A DNA stretch of 64,000 nucleotides from Pyxicephalus adspersus (GCF_032062135.1 NC_092859.1:130366299-130430298), one strand, 5' to 3'. Shown: positions 1-13,220, numbered from the stretch's first letter. Notes: a model not told the origin generated them from the sequence alone. Translations and numbers: made by a program.

Positions 1-1713
1 TTATTACAGTATTTATATTGTCACATATATTTATTTAACTACTTAGGTATTTTTATACAGACCACGTGCTTATGACATAGGAAGCTTTGAGAACACAGGG
101 ACAGATGTGTCTTACCACTGCCAAATTCTAAAACCAAGAACAAATGGGAAGTGGCATTTAAGTCACATAAAGTTCATTTGGCAGCTTCTACAATATGCCA
201 TGCAACAAAAGCTCCACTCACCAGGTGTCTTGTGTACAATATTTACCTAGGATGATTATGGTTTATTCTCTAATTTTCTGTATATTACCTTTCCATTACC
301 GTGTTGATCTCCACTCTTTGTGTGTTTTTTCCAGAATTCTCCTGGGACTGAAGTGTAAAGTAATAATTAGAGTAAAGTGAGATGTAAGGAGGGCTTTGGG
401 AGGAATGTGGAACAGACAAACAGCTATTTGTAAAATATTACCACTTTGGAGTCTCAGTTTAGCCAGATGTTACTGGCACATGGTAAAACCTAGTGTTGTG
501 GGAAAATATACCCTTTGATTACAATTTCTTTTACTGAATGTTTAAATTACAGTCTTGGCACAAATCAATAAAAGACCTCCAGCTAAGGCCAGATTTACAA
601 CCCCAGCTGCCGGGGTCGATTTCAGTCTCAATTTCTGGTTCATACAACATACATAAAGTGTGTGTCAGGACAAAAAGACATGCAATATGCTTCCTAATGT
701 TTTATCCCTTTAAAGACCCTGAAAGTGCAGAAAAATAACCACTGATTTGCAAAAATGAACCCAGCTCCTTATTGCTGTTGTGGGCAGACAATACAAAGTT
801 TTTTCTGGATTGAGTGGTGCTAGTCCTGCACTGTTGTCTTTTACTAAACCTTTTCTAAAGTATTTTTGCTAGACTTCCCATCTCCATAGTCCATAGCTGT
901 GTAACTAAATGACTCATAGATCACAATACTCAATCATAGTCATATGTCATTAACAGGCCAATTGGGGGAGAAGGCAATCAACCTACCAGTAGGTTTTTGT
1001 GACAAAATAGAACATCCAGAAAAGTCCCGTATGGATCCATCCTCCATGCAGATAGTGTCCAGGGTAAGATTTAAAGCAGAACTAAACTCATGCGACTCAC
1101 CTAGCTATATTCCATCCACCGCCATCTTCCTTCTTTTCTTCCTCCCATCTTCACTGGCCATGCCAGAATGACGTCACTCTTGCCCCCACAAGGGGAAGCC
1201 GGGATTGCCAGGTTGGCACATGTGCTCAGCTTTGTCACCAGAAACCCCGAGCAATCAGGCAGTTAGGACACATTATTGCAGAAGGGAGATTACCTGTTCC
1301 TTTCTGCAATAATGGCCTGCCTGATCAAGCATTTGTAAAAGTAGAACTACAGAGGCAGAGTTCTAGCCATGAGCCACCATGACGCCCAAACAAAGGCAGT
1401 GATTATTCTGTAATCCCAAAATAAATATACCAGAAGGGCTAATTAGACTCTTCAAGATAAAACAAGGCAGCTCTTTAACCATTGCTTTCAATTTTTGGCT
1501 AGTCCATTGAATAAAGAGATAAATATTATAAGCACAGCAAAGCAAAACAAGGCATTAAAAGACTTGAGAGTTTTTGTGATCTGCAGTAAAACTTGCCATC
1601 AGCTCCATTACACCTTAGTACACCTGGCTAATGGAAGGCAAACTTTTGAGCAAGATCACTTGCCCTTTCTTCAAGGAGTTGGTGAGGCCTGATAACTTTG
1701 GCTGAAAGGAATG

Positions 1714-1715
<2 letters not shown>
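1..1715. other. Gene-free AT-rich flank
   Basis: I see no exon, RNA gene or clear transposon here. Open frames are all under about 75 codons and show no domain. A moderately GC-richer block at about 1120-1330 has the look of an old interspersed repeat: it contains two short 'TTATTGCAGAAGG' / 'CTTTCTGCAATAA' type inverted motifs near 1272 and 1300. It has no defined ends that I can support. Confidence 0.6.

Positions 1716-1761
<46 letters not shown>
1716..1761. repeat. (AT)n microsatellite
   Basis: About 23 uninterrupted TA dinucleotides. This is a simple sequence repeat that can form a hairpin and is likely polymorphic in length. Confidence 0.97.
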
Positions 1762-1766
<5 letters not shown>

Positions 1767-4700
1767 GGTTGTTTTCTGTAGTATCAGGTTGCACTAAAAT
1801 ATATCAATAAAGCAGTTTTATTTGCCATGCACCCTTCCTGGTGTGGGTACAATGAACTCCCGCATGGAAATTATGTCACCCCGGCTCATTTAATCAAGAT
1901 AGCCACGGATTGTTGCTGGGCTAAAGAAAAAAACAGTGGCAGCGCCCAGTGAGGGAGTGCAGAAAGGTGAGTGCCACACGGGTTATTTCTGCTTTAAAGA
2001 AACAAGTAGAAAATATGTATTGTATTGTAATGTATGTATTTGCAGTTGTATTAAAAATATTAATTGATTATTATTACACTTTATTTTATAACTAATTATT
2101 ACTGTTATTTTTAGGAAAATATTGTTTACATTTCACCCATTTGTAAAGCATTTTTAATATGTTTTAAGGCCTCAACTAACACCAATGATCATTGTCCTCC
2201 ATGTAACGAAAACCACATGCATATGATAGAATTGCCCATACCTGCTCTGGTAGCCTTTTCAGAAACACATTTGCTGGCAGAATTCAGTTAAGAAAGTTGG
2301 AGATACAATTTTGTATCTAAGATAAATTTATTAAAATACAATATTCTGCCTAACTCAGGACAGTAGAGTTGAAGAAGAAAGATGTTATCGGCGTATGATG
2401 GAAAACCTGTCACAAAAGATATTGCACTCCCAAAAATCTTTTCTTCAATTCTGCTTGATTAAAAATCTGTACATCTCTCAGGGGAGCTTACAGAGTAAAA
2501 AAAAAAAGTTTGACACAAAGGTATTGCAAGATTTTGCTTGTTCATAGCCAGAGGTCATGCAGAAAGAATCTACAACAAATGCTTCACTACTAATGATAAT
2601 AGCTCCCTGTGACCTGTGAAGTTTGTTGACAAACAAAAAAAAATAGCTTAAGGAAATGTTCATTGGTCTTTTACAAAAGAAGAATATGTAGGACTATTTG
2701 AGGACATTTATAGGAAGAAAAAAACAATCAATCTAAAATATATTTACATGACAAGACAAATGACAAAGTGGAGACATGGTTGTAAATGGGAACTGTTGTT
2801 TTTTTAATGTTTCTTAGCTAACACATGAAATAGAAAAACCTTAAAGAACTTTTATAAAACAAAAAAAAAAACTTACTATTACTTTTGCAGAGCTCTTGAT
2901 CCCTCTGTAATCTAAGTCCAACAGGTTCATGCTGTCCGGGCTTCTGTCTTCTTTCAGTGTTGTTGGACAGGACAACGGACGTGGCCATCTTCTTTTCGGC
3001 TTCTGCTCACATCACCCATTCTCGCACTGAGCAGGTGCAAGTTTGGCTGATTTGTCTTCCTGAAAATGTGAAAAAAACAGGCCAATCTTACTGTGCATGT
3101 TTTGTTTTTCTTACATTCCAGAAAAGCCACTTTCTGATACATACCCAATCTCACACAAAAGGAGCAGCCCAATGCCTCCTGGCATATGTGATGTATGTAC
3201 CCCAGTAGGCCGCAGTTACCCCTTCAGCAATGGCAGCAATCTCCAGTCTTTCTCCAGCAATCTCCAGTCTTCAGCCTTTACCGCACCAGCAAGGGGTTCC
3301 CCCTTCAGTCTTTACCACATCAGCAATTTAAAAAACAATTAAAAACACACATTTTTCTTTAATTATATAAAGGGGTTAGCCACCTTTTTATATAATGTTA
3401 AAATGTGATAGGTCCGCTTTAAAAGAACTATTGTGGTTGTGATAAAATCACATTCGCTGACAATGAAATGCTCATTTATTGCTGAAAAATAATGATTACT
3501 TTTATGGTTGTTTACTAGATAGCATGCATGGTAGGAAACCTGAGCCTGTTGTTTCACTGTACTAAAATGTAAAGTTTGCAATTATTTAAGTACATTGGGG
3601 AAAACTTTTTGAACCTCTAATGTGATCATAATGATAGCAGACCCCATGATTGGTAAAGAAAGACCATGGATGCCTAGACTGAGCCATGGATAAAATACAT
3701 TTCTATTCATGGCAGAAAAGAGATTCTATTACTTTTTTATTTAAAACAGTATTGTGATTTGATAAAGCTGACATGAGTGTTTAATAGTATAACATTTGTG
3801 TTGTGAATTTAAAAGCACTTTAATTTAGTCCCATGCCATCTACATGATGATGCCATGTCCCTGTTGCCCATCATGGCTACCACATTACAGTGTTTGCAGG
3901 CCTCAGCTTCCAAATGCTTCACATTTTGTACTATGCCACCTAAACCTAAGCCAGTGGTTTTGAGTACAAAAGCAGAGGAGTAAATATCCCAGGATATCCC
4001 GTGCATGAAGCAATATCCCGTGCATGAAGCAACTACTTGAAAACGGTCAAAATAGACTTTTAATTTTTCCAGACGCCCAGTGGTTGGTTGAAAGAAAGTG
4101 AGCGCTAATGATGTCCCTGTAAACTTAGCCTAACAATGGCAGTCTACATATTTCTCAGTGCATGCTACACTCTTCAGCTCAGTAACAGCCACCACAATTT
4201 ACATATTTGTACCATTGCTCCTGACAGCTTTGTTGAGTGCTGGGTACACATATATAGATGATGTTAAATAGGGTTTAAATGAAACCTATGATAACTGTGC
4301 TTAATATGAGGCTTCCCATCCCAGCTTCTTGTCATATCTACTTGTATTGATCTGTGCTCAGGACCTTCCATATAAATACTTAATATACTCCCCACAGTAT
4401 AATTCAAGATGCTTCAAATCACATGTATTGTTTGAAAACTAGGCAAAGGTAAGTAATTGTCCTCTGTCCTCCTCCCCTTATTTCTTGTAAATGGCTCCAT
4501 GCTGTGTACTTCAGTATCTATACAATGGTGCTTACAATAACACTTCATGGTGTGTGCAGAGTGGTGTTCATTGAAAATAATTGCTTCCTTCACTGGGCAC
4601 TATATATAGCATAGGCAGTATACAATGACTGCTACTTGTAGCTTCTTTGTATTAAACCACATGTGCAAGAGTTAAAAAAAGAAAAATGTGATTCAGTCCT

Positions 4701-5689
4701 TATTATGCTAAGATATTAAATTATCCACAACCTGATTCATTATAACTTGATATATTCTAACAACCAAGTTGTATATAGTCTTCATGTCAAACAATATTTC
4801 ACATGCATATTGGAAAATTCGAATGCCCATGAACACTAACAGTGATGTTAAAATAAGTTCATAAAATATACAGAATTAGAAATATTAGAAATTATCATGC
4901 TAATAAACTATTGGCTTAGGGTGGCCATACCATGGCAAGTGATTTGACAGAATGGAGAATCATTTGTGACAATCTGCCACATAGAGGTTAACAACAGAGC
5001 AATTACAAGCCATTCAAACATCGGAAGAGCTGGTGACTGCAAGCTCAGATTTTCTAATATGTTGGTGAATTTCTGGGAATGATAGTTTTCCATAGAAATG
5101 ATTCTTTCACCACATGTGAATCACATCTGTTTGGGGAAATAAAGGACTGTAATGCAAGCGAGAACAGGCAGATGGCTCAGCACCTGTCATTCTCATATAG
5201 AGATGTGTCTGGTAATGGCACTCTTAGAGGAGAGGGCTGGGCAGGCTGGGGCTTGTGATCTTTTGTAATCTTTAGAGCCCTCTAATCCTGTAAAAAAATA
5301 TACAGTTTAGTCATCAAAACTACAGCTTTTTTGTGCTATCTTTGTTATGTTTATGCTCTATAATGTCTGAGCCATGCTCAATAACATACAAGATCACATA
5401 GAGCAATAACATCACTAGCTCCCGCTCCTCGCCAACATCAAGAACCAGTCAGGTCTAACTACAACAACAAAAGAGTAAAAAAATATCATTATTTGCATTA
5501 ATTTTGGGATGCAAAATTAATTTGTGTGTGATCATTTGATCCTTAGTCTAACTGCAATGGTCTGGGTCCACATGCTGCGATCACCCATGCTGTCCAGAAA
5601 TGGGAAGAACAAGCAGATGGCCAACTCTGCAACTACCTGTATCATTGCATCTGAATCTTTTCCTAGATTTTTTTAATAAAGTAAAATGT
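1762..5689. other. Gene-free stretch with a degenerate repeat copy
   Basis: No coding exon or RNA gene is recognisable. The stretch contains one half of a diverged repeat pair (2880-3130, listed separately). It also has two tiny tandem duplications: a 19-bp unit twice at 3994-4031, and a CAATCTCCAGTCTT-type unit near 3237-3275. The remainder is AT-rich DNA with frames shorter than 85 codons. Confidence 0.6.
2880..3130 (+). repeat. Diverged interspersed repeat, copy 1
   Basis: By eye this aligns with 27344-27570 in the same orientation. Both contain GATCCCTCTG followed by an AATCTAAGTCCA-like stretch, then CATCACCCA, and a shared 3' block reading GAAAATGT(G)AAAAAAA followed by CTGTGCATG. Identity looks like about 70%, so these are old copies. 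No terminal repeats or target duplication are visible and the class is unknown. Confidence 0.5.
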
Positions 5690-6112
5690 TTCCTTTTAAG
5701 AAGTAAATACACAATTTGGCCACAAAAGTCACAAATTCTTATGATTCATTTGACCACTTTTAGCTTTGATCACAGAGTGCATTCATGGTGGTATCATTTC
5801 AATAAGCCTAAACAACATCACAGCAATTATTTGCATCCAGAGTAGTTTGCCAAAATATTTTATATTAATAAGAGAGTTTAACCATTGTGTAAAGTATTTT
5901 TCAGCACATTCCATTCTCAATGGAGTTAAGGCTTGAGGAGGCCAATCCATGTGTGGTATTTCAGACCCCCACAACCACTCTTTCAAAATTTGAGACATTC
6001 TGGCATTGTCATATCCCAATATGCCCATGCGAAAAAGGCAGAATAATCTATTATTGGAAACACTGGGCCATTCAGTACATTCAGGCAGACCTCATTCTTT
6101 TGGGCACATAGG
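5690..6112 (-). pseudogene. Decayed Tc1/mariner-type transposase and 3' end
   Basis: Read on the minus strand, the segment matches the C-terminal catalytic portion of a Tc1-like DDE transposase. A D-N-A motif, as in the family's QxDNAxxH block, lies just upstream of residues DWPPQALTPLRMECAEKYF, which recall the hallmark W-P-(P/S)-Q-S-P-D-L-N-P-I-E block with the last catalytic acid still recognisable. The longest clean frame is only about 81 codons against roughly 340 in an intact transposase. The PDLNPIE core is altered, and frameshifts separate the pieces, so no activity is expected. On the plus strand it ends near 5690 in a TTTGGCCACAAAAGTCAC stretch typical of the 3' part of such elements. 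The 5' portion and both inverted terminal repeats are not seen. The identification rests on motif spacing seen by eye. Confidence 0.7.
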
Positions 6113-6162
6113 GCCTGGGTAATCCAACAAACATGATTTGTACTTCTTCAAAAATCATCTGC

Positions 6163-6196
<34 letters not shown>

Positions 6197-6201
6197 AATA
6201 A

Positions 6202-6346
6202 TAAACAGGATTTATATAGCGCCAACATATTACACAGCGCTGTACATTAAATAGGGATTGCAAATGACAGACTAATACAGTCATTTGCAATCCCTATTTA
6301 ATGTACAGCGCTGCGTAATATGTTGGCGCTATATAAATCCTGTTTA
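6202..6346. repeat. Near-perfect palindrome of two head-to-head retroposon tails
   Basis: Positions 6202-6268 and 6280-6346 are reverse complements over 67 bp with a single mismatch (A at 6232-6233 versus G in the partner), separated by an 11-bp spacer. Each arm is one copy of the tail core CAGCGCTGTACATTAAATAG plus the ATATAAATCC block. Outside the arms are (ATT)n on the left (6173-6201) and (AAT)n on the right (6347-6367). The arrangement reads as one tail copy with a recent inverted duplication, or two opposed insertions. Confidence 0.9.
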
Positions 6347-6391
6347 ATAATAATAATAATAATAATAAAAGTTTTAAACAATCTCTTTTTT

Positions 6392-6531
6392 TGAGATTGT
6401 AACTTCTTCGGGGCAGGATCCTCTCCTCCTTCTGTGTCACTGTCTGTGTCAGTCTGTCATTTGCAACTCCTATTTAATGTACAGTATTGCATAAAAAGTT
6501 GGTGCTATATAAATCCTGTTTATTAATAATT
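6392..6531 (+). mobile_element. Retroposon tail copy (3' fragment)
   Basis: It starts with GATTGTAACTTCTTCGGGGC and continues with a CTCTCCTCCTTCTGTGTCAC block, then GTCATTTGCA and TTTAATGTACAG. It ends in a diverged ATATAAATCCTGTTTATTA tail. The same block order recurs at 43565, 47601, 50638 and 52691. It is 5'-truncated relative to the longer copy at 28686-29160. Confidence 0.85.
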
Positions 6532-6569
6532 AGGTGTCAAACACAGAAAATGAACTTCCAATCTTAGTG

Positions 6570-6878
6570 AGCAGCACGGTGGCTCAGAGGTTAGCACTCT
6601 GTCGTTTGCAGTGCTAGGTCCCAGGTTTGAATCTTGGCCAGGACATTATCTGAATGAAGTTTTCAGGTTCTCCCTGTGATTTTGTGGGTTTCCTCCAGGT
6701 ACTCTGGTTTTCACCCACATTCCAAAAACATGCAGTTAGGTTAATTGGCTTCCTCTAAATTGACTTTGGACTGTGATAATTACATATCACTATGGTAGGG
6801 ACATTAGATTGTGAGCTCATTTATGGGACAGCTAGTGACATGACTATGGACTTTATAAAGCACTGAGTAATATGTTGG

Positions 6879-6924
<46 letters not shown>

Positions 6925-6937
6925 CTAATAATAAAAA
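6570..6937 (+). mobile_element. tRNA-derived SINE, full-length copy 1
   Basis: The head GCAGCACGGTGGCTCAGAGG contains a box A-like sequence, and GGTTTGAATCTTGGCCAGG contains a box B-like sequence, the two parts of an RNA polymerase III promoter. A conserved central region follows: CAGGTTCTCC, GTGGGTTTCCTCC, ACATGCAGTTAGGTTAATTG. The 3' part has GACATGACTATGGACTTT and then the shared AGTAATATGTTGGTGCTTTA tail, which runs into an (AT)n microsatellite. The head and central block resemble the V-SINE type of vertebrate SINE. The clade label is inferred. Confidence 0.85.
6884..6920. repeat. (TA)n microsatellite in SINE tail
   Basis: About 18 TA units have replaced or expanded within the 3' tail of the SINE at 6570-6937. 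Confidence 0.95.
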
Positions 6938-7088
6938 TACTGGGTCATACATCTTCACAGCCAGTAATGTTGTATACCTTGTAGTCTCAATGCAACCAAG
7001 ACTCCTTTATTGAAGAACCAGGACCAAAGTTAGTGACAAGAATGAATCTACACAGACACATGAGAAAGAAAGATAGAATTTCTTCTAA

Positions 7089-7305
7089 GGCTATGCACAC
7101 ACATCAGATGATTGTTGTCCGATAATGGGCTCAGGGATCATATCAGAGGAGAATCTGGCACGTACACAGGGCTTGTAATCCAAGGTCCAGAGGACCGTCC
7201 TGATGGATCCAAGGAAGATGGATGAGGTACGATCGTAATAAATGTACATCGCTCGTTCATGCATCGTGCAGTCTTTTGACAATTATTGCACATGTGTACC
7301 CAGCC
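7089..7305. mobile_element. Harbinger-like inverted-repeat element, copy 1
   Basis: The ends GGCTATGCACACACAT and ATGTGTACCCAGCC are imperfect inverted repeats, flanked on both sides by TAA (7086-7088 and 7306-7308). A 3-bp TWA duplication is the signature of PIF/Harbinger transposons. At 217 bp it has no transposase, so it is a non-autonomous element. It is related to the longer copy at 13221-13556: both share blocks such as TTGT(C)CGAT, GGATCCA and CATCGTGCAGTC. Confidence 0.75.
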
Positions 7306-7308
7306 TAA

Positions 7309-8970
7309 TAGATCTAACCAAGATCAGATGCCAAATCTCGAATACAGTATAGTGTTTAATAATTTGTAAATAAACATTGGAGGTTTTACCTAACATAGTT
7401 TAAGCCAGTAATTTCCTACTGTTCATTTCTGTGGTTCCTTTGAGTCTTTAAAGACTGATTTTCTTTTTCTGTCTCTGTTTTTCAATTTTTTACACCGACA
7501 AACCATAAAGGAACATGATTTCTGCACAACTGTGGGACATCATTTCTCATAACTAGACCAGTATAGGAAGCAAAGAAAACTTTAAAAATACTTAGGAGAG
7601 GAAAACCTTTAAATTATGAATGGTAATGCTGTTTGACACAAGAGATAAGAGGCTGAATGTGGACAGTCAGCTTTATAAATCACTCCCAAATAGTTTTATG
7701 ACCATTCTCACCTCTGTGACTCTTTTTTCCACCCACCCATCATACCAGAGCCCACTTCATTGCCCCTTATCTGATTAACTTTCTCCATTCTTTTATCTTA
7801 TGGTATTTTGTTTTGGGCTTTTTTTTAGAGATTGTTGTCTTTACAGATCTTTTAGCATTCTGCTAAATCTTTGTGTGTCAGTACTGCCTGGACTAGAGAG
7901 GACCTAGGGGTGACCCATAAAAGCTTGTCCTGAAAATTCAACTAGTGCAGTTAGTACAAATAAAAAAAAAGTTTCACAGGCAGTACTTAACTCTGTTTTT
8001 ATATTTAAAGTAAACACGGCTTAGTAAATGAACAGTCTCCACTCCTTTATTAAATATTTTGGGAGCATATACAGTTCACATTATTGTATTTTAACCTTGT
8101 ATTTAGCTTTTTTTGGCTAGAGTTTAGTTAAATATTGCTATAAAAGCTTATAATTTGCACAATACCATTTACTTTCTTGTTGTAACACATTATTCCCTAG
8201 GTGTTAATCTTATTATTTTACATAGAATACCTACTTTTAATAGCAACCTACCTGTATTTGTTGCCATTGAATGTTTTGCCATCAGTGTAGGGGAAACTGT
8301 AGTATCTGTCTCTACCCATCAAGACCAGTTATTAGGTCAATAACATTGTTAGGCTTTGCTGGCTAGAATACACACACGGTAAAATAAAGTTATAAATGGG
8401 AAAATAGTTTGATGATTTGTGCTGATTGATGCACTTGTAGGAACTGAAGCCATAGGACATATGGAAAGCTGCCTTGTTCTTGTGTTGGGCAGTGTTGGTG
8501 CCCAACACAATCCAACTCTACTGCTGTGAACAAGAGCTTAGGACATAAACATTGACATAAACATAATATAAATATGCATACCAGCTCACTCAAAACTTGT
8601 CTATCTTTTGAGTCTTTGAATTGTTTTTCTCTTTTTTATTCATCATAACATCACATAGTGGCTAAGCTTAATAAGAAATCATAGATAAGGGACATTGGTA
8701 AAAATAAAAACATGCATAAACTTACACAATAATATTTGCTAATTATGGCTGGAGATTAGAAAAGCAGCCATTTCAATGCAGAACACATTCCATTTTCTGT
8801 GTGACACCCCAGTGCCTATTCCATACTTCACTACCCGGAGAGGTAGTTGCACAACTCAAACCAAAAGAATAGAATCAAAATTTAGTTTGGCTGCATCTTC
8901 AAGCAAAACTTTAAAAAGATTATAAATAACTTTTGTCATGTAACTATTCTGTGGAAAAATGTTCTGAACT
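7309..8970. other. Gene-free stretch
   Basis: AT-rich sequence with no convincing exon, RNA gene or transposon end. Frames are under 70 codons and unrelated to known domains. Confidence 0.6.
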
Positions 8971-9157
8971 GGGCCTCAGCCATCGGCTGCAACAGTCGTT
9001 GGTGTGACAGTAAGGATCTGTGTCCTCTCTCCTGCCATGTCATTTGGCCAATCTTATAAGCTGTCTTATATTATTGAGTGAATGAAATGACAGGGAAGAG
9101 AACAAAGATCCTTCCTGTCACAGTGAAGATTGCAGCTGACAAGAATGGCTGAGACCC
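8971..9157. mobile_element. Imperfect palindromic element
   Basis: The left arm (about 8971-9045) and right arm (about 9085-9157) are inverted relative to each other. GGGCCTCAGCCATCGGCTGC pairs with a block ending GCAGCTGACAAGAATGGCTG near 9132-9151. TGTGACAGTAAGGATCTGTG pairs with AAAGATCCTTCCTGTCACA. I estimate about 80% complementarity with a loop of about 40 bp. No coding capacity and no clear target duplication. It is probably a non-autonomous DNA transposon of unknown class. Confidence 0.65.
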
Positions 9158-12100
9158 GCACAGCCCGGTAATAATCCACGGCCCGGTGGTTAAAGATCTC
9201 TGTTCTGGAAGACAGAAGCAAAATATCGACAGAAATTCTAAAAAATCTGAAACATTGACATGGGTCCTAGTAGACTAAAATTAATAACTGATGAAGGTTC
9301 TAAAAGAAATGCAATATTAAAAAAAAGGTTGGAGATAAACAAGGTACGAAACAGAAGTGAAACATTGGCGAATGATCTAGTAAACAGAATGAAATACCAA
9401 ACAAAGGTTTTCGCATGACTTTAGTAAAACACTGACATCCTTTTTAATAGAGAAGTTTTAACCAACAATGATTTTTCAATTTGAAAATATTTTACTATCC
9501 CAGGTGGGGGGGACCAAATTATTAGGACACACTTGCACCAATCTGTCAACTGAGTAGTACAAGTACAATGACAATGGCAGCTGAGGATGGAGATATTTTT
9601 GTTCACCCGATATTCTTAGGGAGACATCTGCCCCACCTAAGGCCAGCTTTACAATTTAAAATCTAGTCATTTATAGACAGCAAAAAAGTAAAAGTATCAA
9701 GTGGGTAATTTGGTAAGCCAATAAATACCACATACTTGAAAATTACTTTTGGCTGGGATGACTTTAACTTTGTAGGGAACAGAAAGAAACATTATGCTAG
9801 TTAGGATCTTTTATACTGACCCACATGTAGTTATGTGATAGTTTACCAGAGCTCACAAAGTTCACACATCCATGTATTACAAATGCTGAATCATTTTTCA
9901 ATAGCTCACTATCTTTGCTTAGACTCTCCGTACGAGAGACCTAGCTTCACTGCTGAGTACATCCATCCTTTCTGCCTATTGCATTATGAACCATTAATTC
10001 CTGAAAGCATCGCCATTTGCTGGTGACTGCATTCTGATGTGTAAGTCTTAATCAATATTCAGCAGGACAAAATGTGCAATAAACTAAAGCTAAATTGGAT
10101 GAATGTTCCAAGGCTGCAAATGTATCATTGCTGATCATTCATGATGAGTCAATGCATGCTGGAAATGCGGTGGTATTATTATTAAACCATATTCCTATAG
10201 TGAATATAATTACAACAAGAAAGCTTTAAAGTATCCCTTTTAAAAATAATTCTGCAGCATTATCTATTCTGGTTTGTTGTTTAGTGAATCTAATGCTGAC
10301 CATATGATACATGATTTTCCCATAGGTTATCTAGAATAGTCCACAAGCATGAGAAAGCCACTAAAAAATGTAATGCTAATAAAAATAATATTAGAGAAAA
10401 GTTAAAATATAAAACCCTGGAGGATTTTTGGAATGTCCTACAATTTTTGCAGCTCTGTGGCATTATTAGTGTTGGCAGTATTGTCCATATATGATTAATG
10501 CCCAGATATTCATCACTATATTTGTATTACCAGTTGGCAATTCCAAGCAATATACATATCTGTAGGATGTACCTGTTTTTGTCTGTATAGAAGATTTCTG
10601 GCAAAAGTGGATGGAACACCTGGTCTCCTTATGCCTGGGTGCCTAAGTCAGCTGCTGATGTGGCAAATTTAAAGATAGGAAAATCTCTCAGCACAGGAGA
10701 ACTCCTCTCATGACAAGTTTTTCTTGGTACCAATTTATCTGATTTTCAATAAATTGTGTAGTGCTAAGTTATACAACTGCAGTCTTGGATGGCCATGATT
10801 CGCCCAATTTTTAGCATTTCTTTAACAGAAGTAAATTTAGTAAGGTGTCGCTTAAAAAAGTTCAGAAAATGACTGGTTATGTAAAACTTCTGGCCAGTCT
10901 GTAACTCTCAAAGACTTCAGTAGTACATCACTGGTAAAGTGCATGGAAAGTTAAAGGCGATACAGAAAATGTGAGCAAAAGCTTCTATAATTGCAAAAAT
11001 GAGTAAGCATGCTTTAAATAATTCCAAGCTCTTTTGATACTCACATGGGCTTATTATCACTTAAATGGAGCACATATAATGCTGAAAATGGATTTATATT
11101 TTATTGGTATAGTGCCATGTTTTAAATGCACGCATTGTAAGCAGCACAAAATATAACACAATACAAAAGGTACAAGGACTGCTTTTCCCAGGCTGTGGGT
11201 GGACAGATCTATCACTAGACATTCAGAATAGTGGGGTATCCACATTCTTGCTCCACCAAAACATTGGTAAGGAGTTGCTTTCTCCCAGACCCAGCCCATG
11301 GTACCTCTATGCATATATGCATGAAAGGTTTTCTCCTATTTCCTTTGAGACAAAAATAGAAAACAAATGCACTAAATAATCACAGAAACTGTAAAAGTAT
11401 TACTGCTCTCACCACACTTACCCCCCACATAGACCAGCAATGCCTAAACATTTAATTCCATACGGCCACCAAAATGTTACTTTCTGCTTCTTTTTTAAAA
11501 CTGTTGTGGTAATCAGCAGAGATCTGCCAGTGATGGTCATAAAAATCTGTGAGATTTATTGTATAACAATAAGTGTGGGAAATCGAATAGCACTGGGATT
11601 ACCGAAGGATGATAGGAGTTTGATTGGAAAGAGGATTGACCTCGACTGATAGGGTTTTAATGGTGTGAGCTTTGATTAAGTCTACCTTTTTCCCTAAGTC
11701 TGTTTTTACAGTCCTGTGTCGTTTGCCAAAAGGATAAATGGGAATTCCTTTTGAGTGGCTGCCGCTTCCATATTCTTTAGGAAAGATCTTTTTTGTCTGC
11801 CACGGCTTCCTCAGTTCTCCTCATACAATTCAATGAGCTGTATAGGGCTTTCAGAGTTCTCAGTGTAGAGCTTTTAGAGCTAAAGAAATTACTAAATCAT
11901 GTCAAGGCGCCTTGGACTCAGACTGCCCCAGTATCTGAGCTAAAGGCAGCACCCATCTATTGTTCAGTAATTGAGCTCTAAAAGCACAAAGCAATATGAC
12001 TTATCTCCAGAGTTGACTCATGGGCTGAACAAAAGCCGTGAATTCTGGTGCCACAGAACTTTTTCAATCAGAGAAACATCACTTACCATTCAAATCCAAT

Positions 12101-13217
12101 GCACATATCTATTATACTAGGCTAGCTATCTCTATTCTAGAATGGCAACATAGATGTAAAAAATCATTTCTTCTATAAATTTAGGTGATGTATAAATATA
12201 TATTCTCAACGTGATTACACAATAATGTTTTAAACGAATGTAGAAATCCTGTATAAAACAAAATCTGGTGGTGATATGATTGTTCCGCACATAATAAAAA
12301 ACTTAATGACTGGTAATTTTTTGGCTGACTTCCATATTGTTGCAGTTCATTTTAGCAAAAATCTCCTGTAAGGTCATATGTGCATTTAATGTACTTTAGT
12401 CGTGGTATTTGCTTGTGAATATTGCATCTCCTTTTGTGCTGCTGCTACAAGGGGTTTGCTTTAATTATTATGGTTTTGATGTTGACTTTAGACTCGAGAT
12501 TTAGGTCTGTTACACAAGAGAAGAACTGCTGCCAATTTTGCATCATCCAACTAGTTCAATAAACTTACTGATCAGTAATCACTTGGTTGTCAGTCCCAAA
12601 GCAAAGCATACTTGTGTACAATATTTGGCCCTTATAATCATTGTGGGTGAAGATGGGGTGAACCCCAGGACCAGAAGTCCCAGAAAACTCCAAAAGATTG
12701 GTGAATTTTGATTAATATTTACAACGCATCTGATCAGTCTATGTCTGATCGAGGACCAAAAAGATCAGTAGCTTCAGTTTCTTGTTGATTTCCTTTAGAT
12801 CATATTATCAAATCAGGAAATGGATTGGAGGTGAAAATGAGCCTAGGCCATATGTTGTTGAACAGCAAAATGTTCACACTGAGCAGTAAGGACGGCAATA
12901 AAGATTTTAGTGAGAGCCTTTTTGTCATAGAGCTTGTACAAACAGACTGTCTATCTTATCTCTTCGCCAGCTCTGAGGTCGAAGATGTCATTCCTGCCAG
13001 GGGAATTAGAAGTTGGAAACCACAATCAAATCCAGCTGTACAGGTCAGTAAAATAAAAATTATGTGTCGACAGATCAGGATGTGATACTCTATCCCATAT
13101 GCTGGACCATCTTGGCAAGCTCTGTGGTCAACCTGAATTCTTTGTTAGTATTTAACAAGTACTAATAGCATTTGATACTTTATAATGAAAAGGTCATTTG
13201 CAGAATATGGTTTAGTA
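9158..13217. other. Gene-free stretch
   Basis: About 4 kb without a recognisable gene. Frames of up to 86 codons occur (for example 12825-13085), but none carries a signal peptide, domain or splice context that I trust. The segment 12340-12560 is repeat-free and has several ATTA/TAAT homeodomain-like cores; without an alignment this is not evidence of function. Confidence 0.55.
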
Positions 13218-13220
13218 TAA

